64,000 nt of DNA from Jiella marina (GTDB lineage: Bacteria > Pseudomonadota > Alphaproteobacteria > Rhizobiales > Rhizobiaceae): NCBI RefSeq assembly GCF_024359545.1, contig NZ_JAKQZG010000002.1, forward strand, positions 434,001 to 498,000, in the 5' to 3' direction. The notes under the pieces were generated by a model. That model saw only the letters and a list, made by a program, of their open reading frames with translations. It was not told the origin of the DNA and did not search any database. The position numbers and the translations under genes are program-made. This document shows, in pieces, positions 17,788-27,010 of the stretch; within the stretch, counting starts at the first letter, position 1; every line of letters begins with the position of its first letter.

Positions 17788-18705
17788 TCAATTCGTCGCC
17801 CCGCTCAGGCCGTCGGCGACGGTCTGGGCGGTGACGCGCAGGAGGTCGAGATAGGTCGGCACCGGCCCGTCCGGCTGGGAGAGCGAATCCACATAGAGCA
17901 CCCCGCCATAGGCCGCGCCGGTCTCGCGGGCGACCTGTTCGGCCGGAGCGGTATTCACCGTCGATTCGCAGAAGACCGCCGGCACGTCGTGTTCCTCGAC
18001 CCCGTCGATCACCTTGCGCACCTGCTGGGGCGTGCCGGTCTGGTCGGCATTGATCGGCCAGAGATAGAGCTCCTTCAGACCGAAATCGCGGGCGAGATAG
18101 CTGAAGGCGCCCTCGCATGTGACGAGCCAGCGCTTGTTCTCGGGCAGCCCGGCGATCCGATCGCGCAAGGGCTCGATCGTGTCGCGGATCTCCTGCTTGT
18201 AGGCCTCCGCATTCGCTCGGTAGGTCTCGGCATTGTCGGGGTCGTATTCCACGAAGGCGTCGCGGATATTGTCCACATAGATCAGCGCCGTCTCGAGCCC
18301 CATCCAGGCATGGGGGTTCGCCTGGCCCTCATAGGAGCCTTCCGAAATCGGGATCGGGTCGATCCCCTCCGACAGGGTCACCGACGGCACGTCTCCGAGA
18401 TTCTGCAGGAACTGTTCGAACCAGAGTTCGAGATTGAGCCCGTTTCTGAGGATGAGATCGGCGCCATAGGCGTTGACGATGTCGCGCGGTGTCGGCTCGT
18501 AGCCGTGGATTTCCGCGCCCGGCTTCGTCACCGAAACCACCTCCGCCGCGTCGCCGGCGACGTTCCTTGCCATGTCGGCGATGACGGTGAAGGTGGTGAC
18601 GACCTTGAACCCATCCTCCTGCGCACGGGCAGGAAGGGACGCGAGGATCGTCGCGAGCGCGGCGATCGAAGCCCCGAACAGCGCCGATCGAACTGGACAT
18701 GCCAT
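17788..18705 (-). CDS. sitA: Manganese-binding periplasmic protein SitA
   Basis: A 305-residue cluster A-I solute-binding protein. Signal peptide residues 1-29 (ending ARAQ). The metal ligands expected for Mn/Fe-type proteins are present: H67 (EIHGYEP), H132 (NPHAWM), E198 (TCEGAFSYLA) and D273 (YVDSLS). The Glu third ligand and lack of a His-rich loop argue for manganese or iron rather than zinc. A good AGGAGA site precedes ATG 18705. It is first in the sitABCD operon, read leftward, with a Mur-like palindrome upstream. Confidence 0.9.
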   Translation of the reverse strand: MACPVRSALFGASIAALATILASLPARAQEDGFKVVTTFTVIADMARNVAGDAAEVVSVTKPGAEIHGYEPTPRDIVNAYGADLILRNGLNLELWFEQFLQNLGDVPSVTLSEGIDPIPISEGSYEGQANPHAWMGLETALIYVDNIRDAFVEYDPDNAETYRANAEAYKQEIRDTIEPLRDRIAGLPENKRWLVTCEGAFSYLARDFGLKELYLWPINADQTGTPQQVRKVIDGVEEHDVPAVFCESTVNTAPAEQVARETGAAYGGVLYVDSLSQPDGPVPTYLDLLRVTAQTVADGLSGATN

Positions 18706-18752
18706 GGAAACGGTCTCCTTTCAGCCGATTCCAATCAGGTCTTTTCTGCTTT

Positions 18753-18767
18753 TGCAAGTTATTTGCA
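18753..18767. promoter_or_regulatory. Mur/MntR-like operator upstream of sitA
   Basis: TGCAAGTTATTTGCA is a perfect inverted repeat (TGCAA-5-TTGCA) 48 bases upstream of the sitA start. It resembles the manganese-responsive sequences bound by Mur (a Fur-family protein) in front of rhizobial sitABCD. Inference: Mn-loaded Mur represses the operon here. Confidence 0.65.
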
Positions 18768-18893
18768 TTAAGTCACGGAAATGGGAATGCGGATGGTGGC
18801 AGGGAGAGCGGTTTCGACGATTTCTGGTTATGTTTTGTCAGGAGGGCACGGTTAGCCTGCGCGTGTCGTTCATGCTTCGGAGTTCGGTGGCCA

Positions 18894-19574
18894 ATGATCC
18901 GCAGGATTCTGCTGTCGCTTGCCGTTTGCCTACTGGGCATGCTCGCTGGTTGCAGCATCTCCGAATGGAACCAGAAGATGGTTCTGGTGGTGGAGACGCC
19001 CGAGGGTATCAAGACCGGCGAGAGTGTTGTGCGCATCGGCTTCACGGCCAATCGCATGGACTTGGCGAAGAGCTTGCCCGGCGCGAAGGTGAAGTGGATC
19101 CCGCATGGCGAGGCGGTCGTGGTCGATCTCGGCGAGCGCGGCGTGCTGATCGCCCTGCTCAAGGGTGAGAAGGGCTATATGGGCGATGCCGGCCCGAACG
19201 CCTCCTTCGCGTTCAATACCGGCCGATTTTATCCCGGCAGCGAGGAGACGATCGAGAACGTGCTCGATCAGCGGACGGGTGTCGCCGTGCTGATCCCGCG
19301 CAAGGCGTATCCGCTGCTCGTCACCTTCCGGGACATCTCCGACCCCTCGACCATCGAGCAGGTCGACCCGGACGATCTGGCGAAGAGTTTCGGCGAAGGC
19401 GTGAGGCTGAAGAGCCTGACGCTGGAGAGGACGGAAGAAGATATGACTGATGGGCCGCTACCGGAGATGTTGCCTTGTCATCAAAAATTGCAGCAGTGCG
19501 TACCAGTCGATTTTTCGCTTCCCTATGACGATCGGATGAGAAGCGTCCCCAATTGGGCATTCTGGAGCAACTAA
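18894..19574 (+). CDS. Predicted lipoprotein, unknown function
   Basis: A 226-residue protein with a type II signal peptide: basic MIRR, a hydrophobic core and the lipobox LAGC with the lipidated cysteine at about residue 20. The mature part (VVETPEGIKTGESVVRIGF...) has no family I recognise; it has an Asp/Glu-rich middle and two cysteines near the C-terminus (PCHQKLQQC). It reads like a lone periplasmic lipoprotein. ATG 18894 is chosen because it gives a proper signal peptide; in-frame starts further upstream (18699) lie within the sitA promoter region. It is divergent from sitA. Confidence 0.7.
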   Translation: MIRRILLSLAVCLLGMLAGCSISEWNQKMVLVVETPEGIKTGESVVRIGFTANRMDLAKSLPGAKVKWIPHGEAVVVDLGERGVLIALLKGEKGYMGDAGPNASFAFNTGRFYPGSEETIENVLDQRTGVAVLIPRKAYPLLVTFRDISDPSTIEQVDPDDLAKSFGEGVRLKSLTLERTEEDMTDGPLPEMLPCHQKLQQCVPVDFSLPYDDRMRSVPNWAFWSN

Positions 19575-19654
19575 TCGAAGACCATCTCCAGGGACTGGTT
19601 TATCGCCGTACATCTTTCAAGCGTCGGCCGCGTGTTGCTTGGTTTGACGCCAAC

Positions 19655-19791
19655 CGTCATCCCGGCCTTGAGCCGGGATCCATGCCAAATCGATCATGAC
19701 AAGAACTGCGATGCCGAAAAAGAACCAAGTCCTTCAAAGCTTGGGCATGGCCCCTATGAGGCATGGATCCCGGCTCAAGGCCGGGATGACG
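19655..19791. repeat. Perfect 32-base inverted repeat pair
   Basis: Positions 19655-19686 and 19760-19791 are exact inverse complements over 32 bases (core CATCCCGGCCTTGAGCCGGG, followed by ATCCATGCC), separated by 73 bases. Each half is itself palindromic (CCCGGC..GCCGGG). This matches a repeat common between alphaproteobacterial genes. It lies in the 438-base gap 19575-20012 between convergent genes. A diverged single copy is at 31843-31875. Confidence 0.8.
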
Positions 19792-19822
19792 AGGCGGAGG
19801 CTCTTGTGGCGAAACACCGTAT

Positions 19823-19957
19823 TCAGTCGCGGAAGCAGTCGGACAGACCGCTCTCGTCCGCCAACACCTCCAGCGCTTCCGCCGCATCGAACCGGCCGTC
19901 GTAGAGGGCGGGGCCGGAGATGCCGCCTTCGCGTTTTTCGGCCTCCGGCAGGGTCAT
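19823..19957 (-). pseudogene. Possible C-terminal remnant resembling a HisA-type isomerase
   Basis: A 44-codon frame ending EGGISGPALYDGRFDAAEAL recalls the C-terminus of HisA-like phosphoribosyl isomerases (pattern G-ISG-ALYDGR-D-AEAL). The frame remains open upstream into the 3-prime end of the neighbouring ATPase gene, but no start or catalytic region is present. It may be a decayed gene end or a short unrelated gene; the resemblance is from memory only. Confidence 0.25.
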
Positions 19958-20012
19958 GCTGACGTTCCCGCCGACCGCGCGTCGCGCGGCGGTTCTTAAG
20001 CCCTCGCCGGCC

Positions 20013-20792
<780 letters not shown>

Positions 20793-20794
20793 TG

Positions 20795-21928
20795 TCAGAG
20801 CCCTCCGGTGATGCGCTTGCGCACGCTTTCGTTCAGGAAGACGGCCGTGAGCAGCACGACGCCGACGAAGACGCGGTAGTAGCTGCCGTCGATCGCCGGG
20901 ATGAAGAACACGGCATTGGCGACGAGGCCGAAGGTGATGGCGCCAAAGACCACGCCGATCACCGAGCCGAAGCCGCCGGTCATCAAGGTGCCGCCCACGA
21001 CGGCGATGGCGATCGCCTCGAGTTCCTTCAGATTGCCCTTGGCGGCGTCCGCCGTGTTGGTGTCGAAGACCTGGCAGGCGGCAAACAGCGTGGCGCAGAA
21101 GGCGGTGAACATGAACAGGGAGACGCGGGTCTTGTCGACAGGCACGCCGTTCGCCCTTGCGCTTTCCCGGTTGTCGCCGGTGGCGAAGATCCAGTTGCCG
21201 GCCTGGGTGCGCGACAGGACGACATAAGCGAGCGCGGCGACCAAGAGCCACCAGACGACGCGGGCGTCGAGGCCCGTGACCCACTGGTTGCCGGCACGAT
21301 TGAGGTTGCCGCCGAGCCAGAACCAGATGTCGTAGACGAAGCCGAAGGCCTCGCCGCCGAACATGTAGGCGAACCAGCTCTGCTCCTTGTAGTCCGGCAG
21401 GCCGGAAATCTGCGTCGAGGAATTGATCACGCGGAAGCAGACCTCGGTGAGGCCGCGCAGGAAGAACAGGAAGGCCAGCGTGACGATGAAGCTCGACAGC
21501 TTCGACTTCACGACGATCGTGCCGATCAGCCAGCCAAGCGCCAGCGTCATCACCAAGGTGAAGAAGAAGGCTGTGACCGGCGTCGCCTCGCCGAGGCCGA
21601 AGGGCAGGCCCCATTTCAGCATCATCGCCATGGACATGCCGGCAAAGCCGATCATCGAGCCGATCGACAGGTCGAAATCGCCGGCGATCATCAACAGGCA
21701 GGCGCCGGTGGCGATGATGCCGAACTGCGCGATGACCGAGAGATTGTTCTTGAGGCCCAGCGGATTGAAGGCGTTGCCCTCGCTGGCGAAAGCGATGGCG
21801 GCGATGACGACGATCATCACCAGGAACGCCCCGGCTTCGGGCCGGCGCATCAGGGAGGAGAAGGTGCCTCCCTTCTTCAGACGGTCGGATTCGGTACGCT
21901 TGGTACCAGGCTGGCTGGCCTCGGACAT
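20795..21928 (-). CDS. Sugar ABC transporter permease (FrcC-like)
   Basis: A 377-residue CUT2-family permease with about ten helices. The segments IAGDFDLSIGSMIGFAGM and AIAVVGGTLMTGGFGSVIGVVFGA are the conserved carbohydrate permease motifs of the RbsC/FrcC type. A polar N-terminal tail of about 30 residues precedes the first helix. It functions with the 259-residue ATPase and the binding protein on either side. Length is slightly above RbsC (about 320), as usual for FrcC-like permeases. Confidence 0.88.
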   Translation of the reverse strand: MSEASQPGTKRTESDRLKKGGTFSSLMRRPEAGAFLVMIVVIAAIAFASEGNAFNPLGLKNNLSVIAQFGIIATGACLLMIAGDFDLSIGSMIGFAGMSMAMMLKWGLPFGLGEATPVTAFFFTLVMTLALGWLIGTIVVKSKLSSFIVTLAFLFFLRGLTEVCFRVINSSTQISGLPDYKEQSWFAYMFGGEAFGFVYDIWFWLGGNLNRAGNQWVTGLDARVVWWLLVAALAYVVLSRTQAGNWIFATGDNRESARANGVPVDKTRVSLFMFTAFCATLFAACQVFDTNTADAAKGNLKELEAIAIAVVGGTLMTGGFGSVIGVVFGAITFGLVANAVFFIPAIDGSYYRVFVGVVLLTAVFLNESVRKRITGGL

Positions 21929-22031
21929 GATCGATCTCGAATTTGGCTGAACGGCGAGGGGGCGGCCGACGACGCGGCCACCCCGGTTTCATCGCGATCC
22001 GATCCAATGCTGTCGGATCGTCTGCAATGCC

Positions 22032-22943
22032 TCAGCGCGTCGTGCCGGCCTGCTTCTCGACTTCCGCGGCGTTCGAGGAATCGACGAAGCCCGGGCCGGA
22101 CGGAATGTTGGAGCCCGGCAGCATGCCTGCATTGGTGTTGTAGAGATGGAGCACCACCACCGGCATGTAGCCCTGCAGATATTGCTGCTGGTCGATCGTG
22201 AACTGCACCTTGCCGTCCTTGATCAGGTTGATCACGCCCGGCGTCATGTCGAAGCAGGACAGATAGATCTCGGCTCCGACTTCCTCGACCGCCTTGGCGG
22301 CGGCTTCACAGACATGCGGACCGACGGCGAGCAGCGAGTCGATCTCCTGGTCGGACTGGAGCGCGGCGGCGGTGCGGGTCTGGATCTGGGTGACGTCGTT
22401 GGAGACGTCGATCATGTTCAGCTCCTGGCCCATCGCCTCGAAATAGCCTTCGCAGCGATCGACGAGCGCGGTGTTGTAGGCCTCCTGGTTGAGGCAGAGC
22501 GACTTGGTCGCGCCCTCGGCCTTGGCCCGCTCGCCGGCAGCCATACCCGCCTCGCGCTCCGGCTGGCCGACATGCATCAGCGCGCCGACTTCCTTGTAGG
22601 CTTCGAGACCGGAATTGATCGTGATCACCGGAATGCCGGAATCCGAGGCCTCCTTGATCGCACCACCGAGCGCGTCGGCATCGGGGAGTGAGACGATCAG
22701 CCCGTCGGGCTGGGTCGCGGCGGCCGATTCGATCAGCCGCGCCATGTCCGCCATGTCGCCCGAGGGGGCGAAATTGTACTCCAGTTCCGCACCGACTGCC
22801 GCCGCGGCGTCCTTGGCGCCCTTCTCGACGACCGGCCAGAACGGATCGGTGCCCTGCGTATGCGTTACCATCACGTAGCGCTCGGCCATGGCCGATCCGG
22901 TCATCAGGGCCAGCATCGTGGCGGTTGCGAGTATCTTCTTCAT
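22032..22943 (-). CDS. Periplasmic sugar-binding protein (FrcB-like)
   Basis: A 303-residue CUT2 binding protein with a signal peptide (residues 1-20, MKKILATATM...GSAMAE). The mature N-terminus VMVTHTQGTDPFWPVVEKGAKD and the later GLIVSLPDADAL and GIPVITINSG match the type I fold that binds monosaccharides or cyclitols. Fructose is the substrate of the closest named relative, FrcB, but the inositol-type dehydrogenases in the same operon make inositol or another polyol equally likely. ATG 22943 follows a GGGAGG site. Confidence 0.85.
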   Translation of the reverse strand: MKKILATATMLALMTGSAMAERYVMVTHTQGTDPFWPVVEKGAKDAAAAVGAELEYNFAPSGDMADMARLIESAAATQPDGLIVSLPDADALGGAIKEASDSGIPVITINSGLEAYKEVGALMHVGQPEREAGMAAGERAKAEGATKSLCLNQEAYNTALVDRCEGYFEAMGQELNMIDVSNDVTQIQTRTAAALQSDQEIDSLLAVGPHVCEAAAKAVEEVGAEIYLSCFDMTPGVINLIKDGKVQFTIDQQQYLQGYMPVVVLHLYNTNAGMLPGSNIPSGPGFVDSSNAAEVEKQAGTTR

Positions 22944-22989
22944 AATTCCTCCCTGGGATGTAAGTGCTCCGAAGAGCGGTGACCCGATC

Positions 22990-23790
22990 CTATTCCGGAT
23001 AGGAGCCGGGGACATTCTGATCATAATCGATGAGAGCGCCAGTCACGACGCCCGCGGCATCATCGCATAGTAAATAGCTGGCCAGTCCGGCAAGCTGATG
23101 CGGCTTGCACAATTGTCCCATCGGCTGGGCGGCTTCGGAACGTTCGAGCCAGCCATCGGTCGCGCCGTGAAACCTCCGCTGGGTGGCGTCCTCGCCGGGC
23201 GTGTCCATCCAGCCCGGCAGGATCGCATTGCAGCGGATACGTTGCCCGCGATAGGCGTTGGCGACGTTCTTCGTCAGCGTGGCGAGCGCGCCTTTCGATG
23301 CCGAATAGGGTGAAAGATACGACTGGCCGCAATGGGCGCATTGCGACAGGATGTTGACGATGGCGCCGCCACCGCCGGCCGCAATCCGATGCTTCACGAA
23401 GCCCTGCATCAGGAAGAAGGGGGCGCGGGTATTGGTGTCGAACATCTCGTCCCAGAGCGTGACGGAGGTGTCGAGCAGCGTGCCGCGAGCGCCAAGCGCG
23501 GCGGCGTTCACCAGCGCGTTGACGGCGCCGAACCGCGCAACGGCCGTCTCGATCAGGCCGAGACACGCTTCGGGATCCTTGAGGTCGACTTGCGTGAAGG
23601 CGACGTCGCTCGCGCCGATCGCCTTCAGTTCCGCGACCGCTTTCTCGCCCTTTGCCGGGTCGCGGCCGGCGAGCATGATCCGCCCGGCCCCTTCTTCGAC
23701 CAGTTGCCGGGCGATGGCGAAGCCGACGCCCTGGGCGCCGCCGGTGACCACGGCGGCCGTGCCGGCATGTCGTTCGTTCAGCCTGCTCAT
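22990..23790 (-). CDS. SDR-family dehydrogenase
   Basis: A 266-residue short-chain dehydrogenase. NAD(P)-binding motif TGGAQGVG (about residues 17-24), catalytic Ser in NILSQCAH and the YSASK active-site pair in SYLSPYSASKGAL. The C-terminus GVVTGALIDYDQNVPGSYPE is typical for a sugar- or polyol-oxidising SDR. It overlaps the preceding Gfo/Idh/MocA gene by four bases, so it is part of the same pathway; the substrate is not known. Confidence 0.85.
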   Translation of the reverse strand: MSRLNERHAGTAAVVTGGAQGVGFAIARQLVEEGAGRIMLAGRDPAKGEKAVAELKAIGASDVAFTQVDLKDPEACLGLIETAVARFGAVNALVNAAALGARGTLLDTSVTLWDEMFDTNTRAPFFLMQGFVKHRIAAGGGGAIVNILSQCAHCGQSYLSPYSASKGALATLTKNVANAYRGQRIRCNAILPGWMDTPGEDATQRRFHGATDGWLERSEAAQPMGQLCKPHQLAGLASYLLCDDAAGVVTGALIDYDQNVPGSYPE

Positions 23791-24806
23791 TCTGCAAAAT
23801 CCTGGTCCGGGCCGGTCAGATGCACGGTCGCCCCTCGCTTGAGCGAGGCCGCCGCCGCCTCGGCGAGATAGGCCGCCATCAGGCCGTCGATCGCATTCAC
23901 CGGCATGTCTCGGCCGTCGCGGGCGCATTCCAGGAAGAGCCGGATTTCGGCGGTGTAGCTCGGGCCGTAGCGTTCCATGAAGAATTCGAGGATCGGCGCG
24001 TCGGTCCCCGGCGTCTCGGCGGTGAACGCCCGAAAACCGGATTGCCGGGGATTGTCGGACATGAGCATGCCCTTCTCCCCGAACGCCTCGATCCGCTGGT
24101 CGAACCCGAAGGCGCAGCGGCGCGAATTCAGGATGTTGATGATCGTGCCGTCCCTCGTCAGCATCGTCACGCTGGCCGTATCGATGTCGCCGAGCCGGCC
24201 GATATCCGGGTCGACGATGGAGGAGCCATGGGCCGTCACCGACACGATGTCGCTCGAAAGGATCGAGCGCGCCATGTCGAAATCATGGATCATCATGTCG
24301 CGAAACAGCCCGCCCGAACGCGGAATGTATTCCAGGGGCGGCGGCGCCGGGTCGCGGCTGGTGATCGTCAACTGCTCGAGGCGTCCGATCCGGCCGGCAT
24401 GCACCCCTTCACGGACCGAAGCATGCCCCCGGTCGAAGCGGCGGTTGAAGCCGAGAAAGACCCGCCGCGCCGCGGCTTCCCCGACGCGCGCGACGAAGTC
24501 CCGGCTTTCCGCAAAGGTCGCCGCGAGCGGCTTTTCGCACAGAACCGGCTTGCCGAGCGAAACGGCGTGGTCGAGCAGCTCGATATGGGTGTCGGAGGAG
24601 GTGGCGATCATGATCGCCTCGACTTGCGGGTCCGCCATCGCCTCCGCGGCGCTGGCCGCGATCCGGGCGCCGGTCGTCTCGGCCAGTGCCTCTGCCGCTT
24701 GCGCAACGGGATCGTAGATCGTGGCGACCCTGGCGCCGGCTGCGGCGATCGCCGCGGCGTGGACCCTGGCCATGCGTCCGGCTCCCATCAGGGCGATGGC
24801 GGTCAT
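23787..24806 (-). CDS. Inositol 2-dehydrogenase-like oxidoreductase (Gfo/Idh/MocA)
   Basis: A 339-residue NAD(P)-dependent sugar/cyclitol dehydrogenase. Rossmann motif GAGRMA at residues 8-13; catalytic residues by comparison with IolG are K92 (CEKPL), D170 and H174 (FRDMMIHDFDMAR). The stretch GGLFRDMMIHDFDMAR is a strong IolG signature. It probably oxidises a cyclitol or related sugar to a keto product. It overlaps both neighbours in the operon (ATGA), next to an IolE-like isomerase and another member of the family. Confidence 0.8.
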   Translation of the reverse strand: MTAIALMGAGRMARVHAAAIAAAGARVATIYDPVAQAAEALAETTGARIAASAAEAMADPQVEAIMIATSSDTHIELLDHAVSLGKPVLCEKPLAATFAESRDFVARVGEAAARRVFLGFNRRFDRGHASVREGVHAGRIGRLEQLTITSRDPAPPPLEYIPRSGGLFRDMMIHDFDMARSILSSDIVSVTAHGSSIVDPDIGRLGDIDTASVTMLTRDGTIINILNSRRCAFGFDQRIEAFGEKGMLMSDNPRQSGFRAFTAETPGTDAPILEFFMERYGPSYTAEIRLFLECARDGRDMPVNAIDGLMAAYLAEAAAASLKRGATVHLTGPDQDFAE

Positions 24807-25981
24807 GCGACGTCTCCGATCTGGAGGCGGCGGTCTTCGGCGGCGGATTGCGCCATCGCGGCGATGATCCGCTCGTTATCGGCGCCGAAGCGAAAGTCGG
24901 GAAAGCAGGGGTCCGGGCCGGCAATGCCGTGGACGAGGTCGTGGACCTCGATCACCTTGACGTCGAAATATCCGAGCCCCCCGCCGGCGAAGTCGAAGCC
25001 GAAGAAGCCGGTGAACTGGGGGACCTGGCTGCCGGCCAAGAGCGTCTTGAAGCCGCGGTCGTGCTTCTCGTCGCCATAGCGGGCGATCTTCAGCTCGTTG
25101 AACCGCTCGCCATCCATGAGAATGGTCCCCTCCGTGCCCGAGACCTCCCAATAGACGCCGAAGACCTTGCCGGCGGCGATCCGGGAGGACTCGATCGTGC
25201 CGCCCGCGCCATTGGCGAAGGTGACGAGCGCCTGGAACTGGTCCTCGTTCTCGACGTCCAGGCGCTTGCCGGAGGCATCTGCGCTGGCCGCATAGCCGGA
25301 GCCTGTGCCGGGCGCCGGCCGCGTCCGAAAGACCGTCTGCTCCTGCCCGAACACGCTCTCGATGTCGCCCATGAGAAATTGCGCCACCGAGATCACATGG
25401 CTTCCCAGATCGCCGAGGGAGCCGGTCCCCGCCTGCTCGCGCGAGCATCGCCACGACCAAGGCATGTCGGGATCGTTGAAGAAGCCCTGGTCGAACCAGC
25501 CGCGGAAGCGCGTCGGGGTCCCGATGTCGCCGCGTTCGATCAGCGTCTTGGCGAGGAGAGCCGCCGGCGTCTTCACATTGTTGAACGCCACCATGGTCTT
25601 GACGCCCTTCGCCTCGGCCGCCGCGGCCAGGCGTTCGGCGTCCTCGAGCGTGACCGTCAGCGGCTTTTCGCAATAGACATGCTTGCCGGCGTCGATGGCC
25701 GCCATCGCCATCTCGAAATGCATGGCATTGGGCGTGGCGATGTCGACCACGTCGATTTCGGGATCGCGCACCATCTCGCGCCAGTCCGCCGTCGATTGGG
25801 CGAAACCGAACCGGTCGGCCGCGGCGGCGGCCAGTTCGGGCGTTGCGTCGGCCAGCGTGTGGCAGACCGGGAGCATCGGCAGGTCGCGATAGAGCAGGGA
25901 AGCCCGGCGATAGGCGTCGGCATGGGCCTGGCCCATGAAGCCCGAGCCGATGAGCCCGATATTGAGAATAGGCTTTGACAT
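24803..25981 (-). CDS. Gfo/Idh/MocA-family oxidoreductase
   Basis: A 392-residue dehydrogenase with Rossmann motif GLIGSGFMGQAHADAY and the catalytic lysine K106 in CEKPL; the second-domain motif GSLGDLGSHVISVAQFLMG provides the conserved Asp and His. Members with this N-terminus oxidise or epimerise sugars and sugar-derived alcohols. It is second in the operon, after the IolE-like gene (23 bases between) and overlapping the next dehydrogenase. Substrate unknown. Confidence 0.82.
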   Translation of the reverse strand: MSKPILNIGLIGSGFMGQAHADAYRRASLLYRDLPMLPVCHTLADATPELAAAAADRFGFAQSTADWREMVRDPEIDVVDIATPNAMHFEMAMAAIDAGKHVYCEKPLTVTLEDAERLAAAAEAKGVKTMVAFNNVKTPAALLAKTLIERGDIGTPTRFRGWFDQGFFNDPDMPWSWRCSREQAGTGSLGDLGSHVISVAQFLMGDIESVFGQEQTVFRTRPAPGTGSGYAASADASGKRLDVENEDQFQALVTFANGAGGTIESSRIAAGKVFGVYWEVSGTEGTILMDGERFNELKIARYGDEKHDRGFKTLLAGSQVPQFTGFFGFDFAGGGLGYFDVKVIEVHDLVHGIAGPDPCFPDFRFGADNERIIAAMAQSAAEDRRLQIGDVA

Positions 25982-26004
25982 GGTTTTCCCTTCCCGCGGC
26001 CGGT

Positions 26005-26919
26005 TCAGGCGCCGGCCGGCGGAATGATGTGCGTGGTGACGAAGCGATGGGCGCGGGCGACGGTCTCGGCGGGCGGCGCCTTTTCCGGGTCCTGTTCGGC
26101 TTCGACGACGAGCCAGCCCTGATAACTGCCGGTCGCAAGGAAGCGGGCGACCGGTCCGAAGTCGATGTCGCCGTCGCCGGGAACGGTGAACATGCCGAGG
26201 CGAACGCCTTCGTTGAAGCTCAGGCCCTCGTTGCGCACGCGGTCGAGGATCGGAGCGCGGACGTCCTTGAGATGGATGTGATTGATCCGGGGACCGTACT
26301 CTTGGATCAGCGCCGCGTAGTCGAAACCGCCCGCATGGGCATGCCCGGTGTCGAGCAGCAGACCGACGGCGGGACCCGTCGCCGACATGACCGCCCGGAT
26401 CTCGTCCAGCGTCTCGGCGACCATCATCAGATGATGGTGATAGCTCAGCGCGAGACCGAACGCGTCCTTCAGCGCCTCCGCGAATTCGGTCAGTCGCGCG
26501 CCATAGTCTGCGAAATCGCCGACCCCCATCGTCCTCCGCTGCGACATCGGCACGTCCAGGGCATCATCCGTCATCGCGCCGCACTCGCCATAGACCATCA
26601 CCTCGGCGCCGCAGGCGCGCAGCAGGCTCGCATGGTCGCGAACGGCTTCGAGCTCCGCCGCGACGCCGCGCTCGGCGAGAAAGCCGCTGTACCAGCCCGA
26701 GACGAATTGCAGCTCGTGCTGGCGCAGAAGCGCTCCCAGCGCCTCGGCCGATTGCGGGAAGATGCGACTGTTCTCGACGCCTTCGAACCCGGCCTGCCGC
26801 GCCTCGGAAAGGCATTGCTCAGGCGTCGTCCCGCGACCGAGATCGTCGAGAACCTCGTTGACCCACGACAACGGGCTGATGCCGAGCCGAAGGTGACCCG
26901 GACCACTCACTGTGCTCAT
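26005..26919 (-). CDS. IolE-like sugar isomerase/dehydratase (TIM barrel)
   Basis: A 304-residue xylose isomerase-like TIM-barrel protein. The start LRLGISPLSWVNEVLDDLG with TPEQCLSEARQAGFEGVE is very close to the IolE (inosose dehydratase) signature GISP-SW-N. Metal-binding positions are seen in LSYHHHLMMVAE, LLLDTGHAHAGG and NHIHLKDVR. IolE removes water from 2-keto-myo-inositol; relatives act on other keto sugars. It is the first gene of the seven-gene operon, with a GGGAGGAAT site before ATG 26919, divergent from lacI. Confidence 0.78.
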   Translation of the reverse strand: MSTVSGPGHLRLGISPLSWVNEVLDDLGRGTTPEQCLSEARQAGFEGVENSRIFPQSAEALGALLRQHELQFVSGWYSGFLAERGVAAELEAVRDHASLLRACGAEVMVYGECGAMTDDALDVPMSQRRTMGVGDFADYGARLTEFAEALKDAFGLALSYHHHLMMVAETLDEIRAVMSATGPAVGLLLDTGHAHAGGFDYAALIQEYGPRINHIHLKDVRAPILDRVRNEGLSFNEGVRLGMFTVPGDGDIDFGPVARFLATGSYQGWLVVEAEQDPEKAPPAETVARAHRFVTTHIIPPAGA

Positions 26920-26978
26920 GAAGGATTCCTCCCAGAACCGGAGCGGACCCTAGTCGACGTATTCCGGCCAATCCACTT

Positions 26979-27006
26979 GCATTTTGAAGGATTCCCCTCA
27001 AAATGC
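26979..27006. promoter_or_regulatory. Operator candidate for the LacI-family regulator
   Basis: A perfect inverted repeat of nine bases, GCATTTTGA (26979-26987) and TCAAAATGC (26998-27006), with a 10-base spacer, lies in the 91-base divergent gap between the iolE-like operon and lacI and ends 4 bases before the lacI ATG. It is well placed to block both promoters. The half-site TCAAAATGC also occurs at 31981-31989. Confidence 0.6.
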
Positions 27007-27010
27007 CGCC

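Noticed and set aside
17788-18705. Zinc transporter (ZnuA) assignment
   Set aside because: There is no His-rich loop, and the third and fourth ligands are Glu198 and Asp273, as in Mn/Fe-binding proteins.
18699-18893. Longer N-terminus for the lipoprotein at 18894
   Set aside because: It would cover the sitA promoter and place 65 residues before a perfect lipoprotein signal peptide.
26984-27010. TTG start for the LacI regulator
   Set aside because: It lies within the palindrome 26979-27006 and adds nine residues not seen before the helix-turn-helix in the family.
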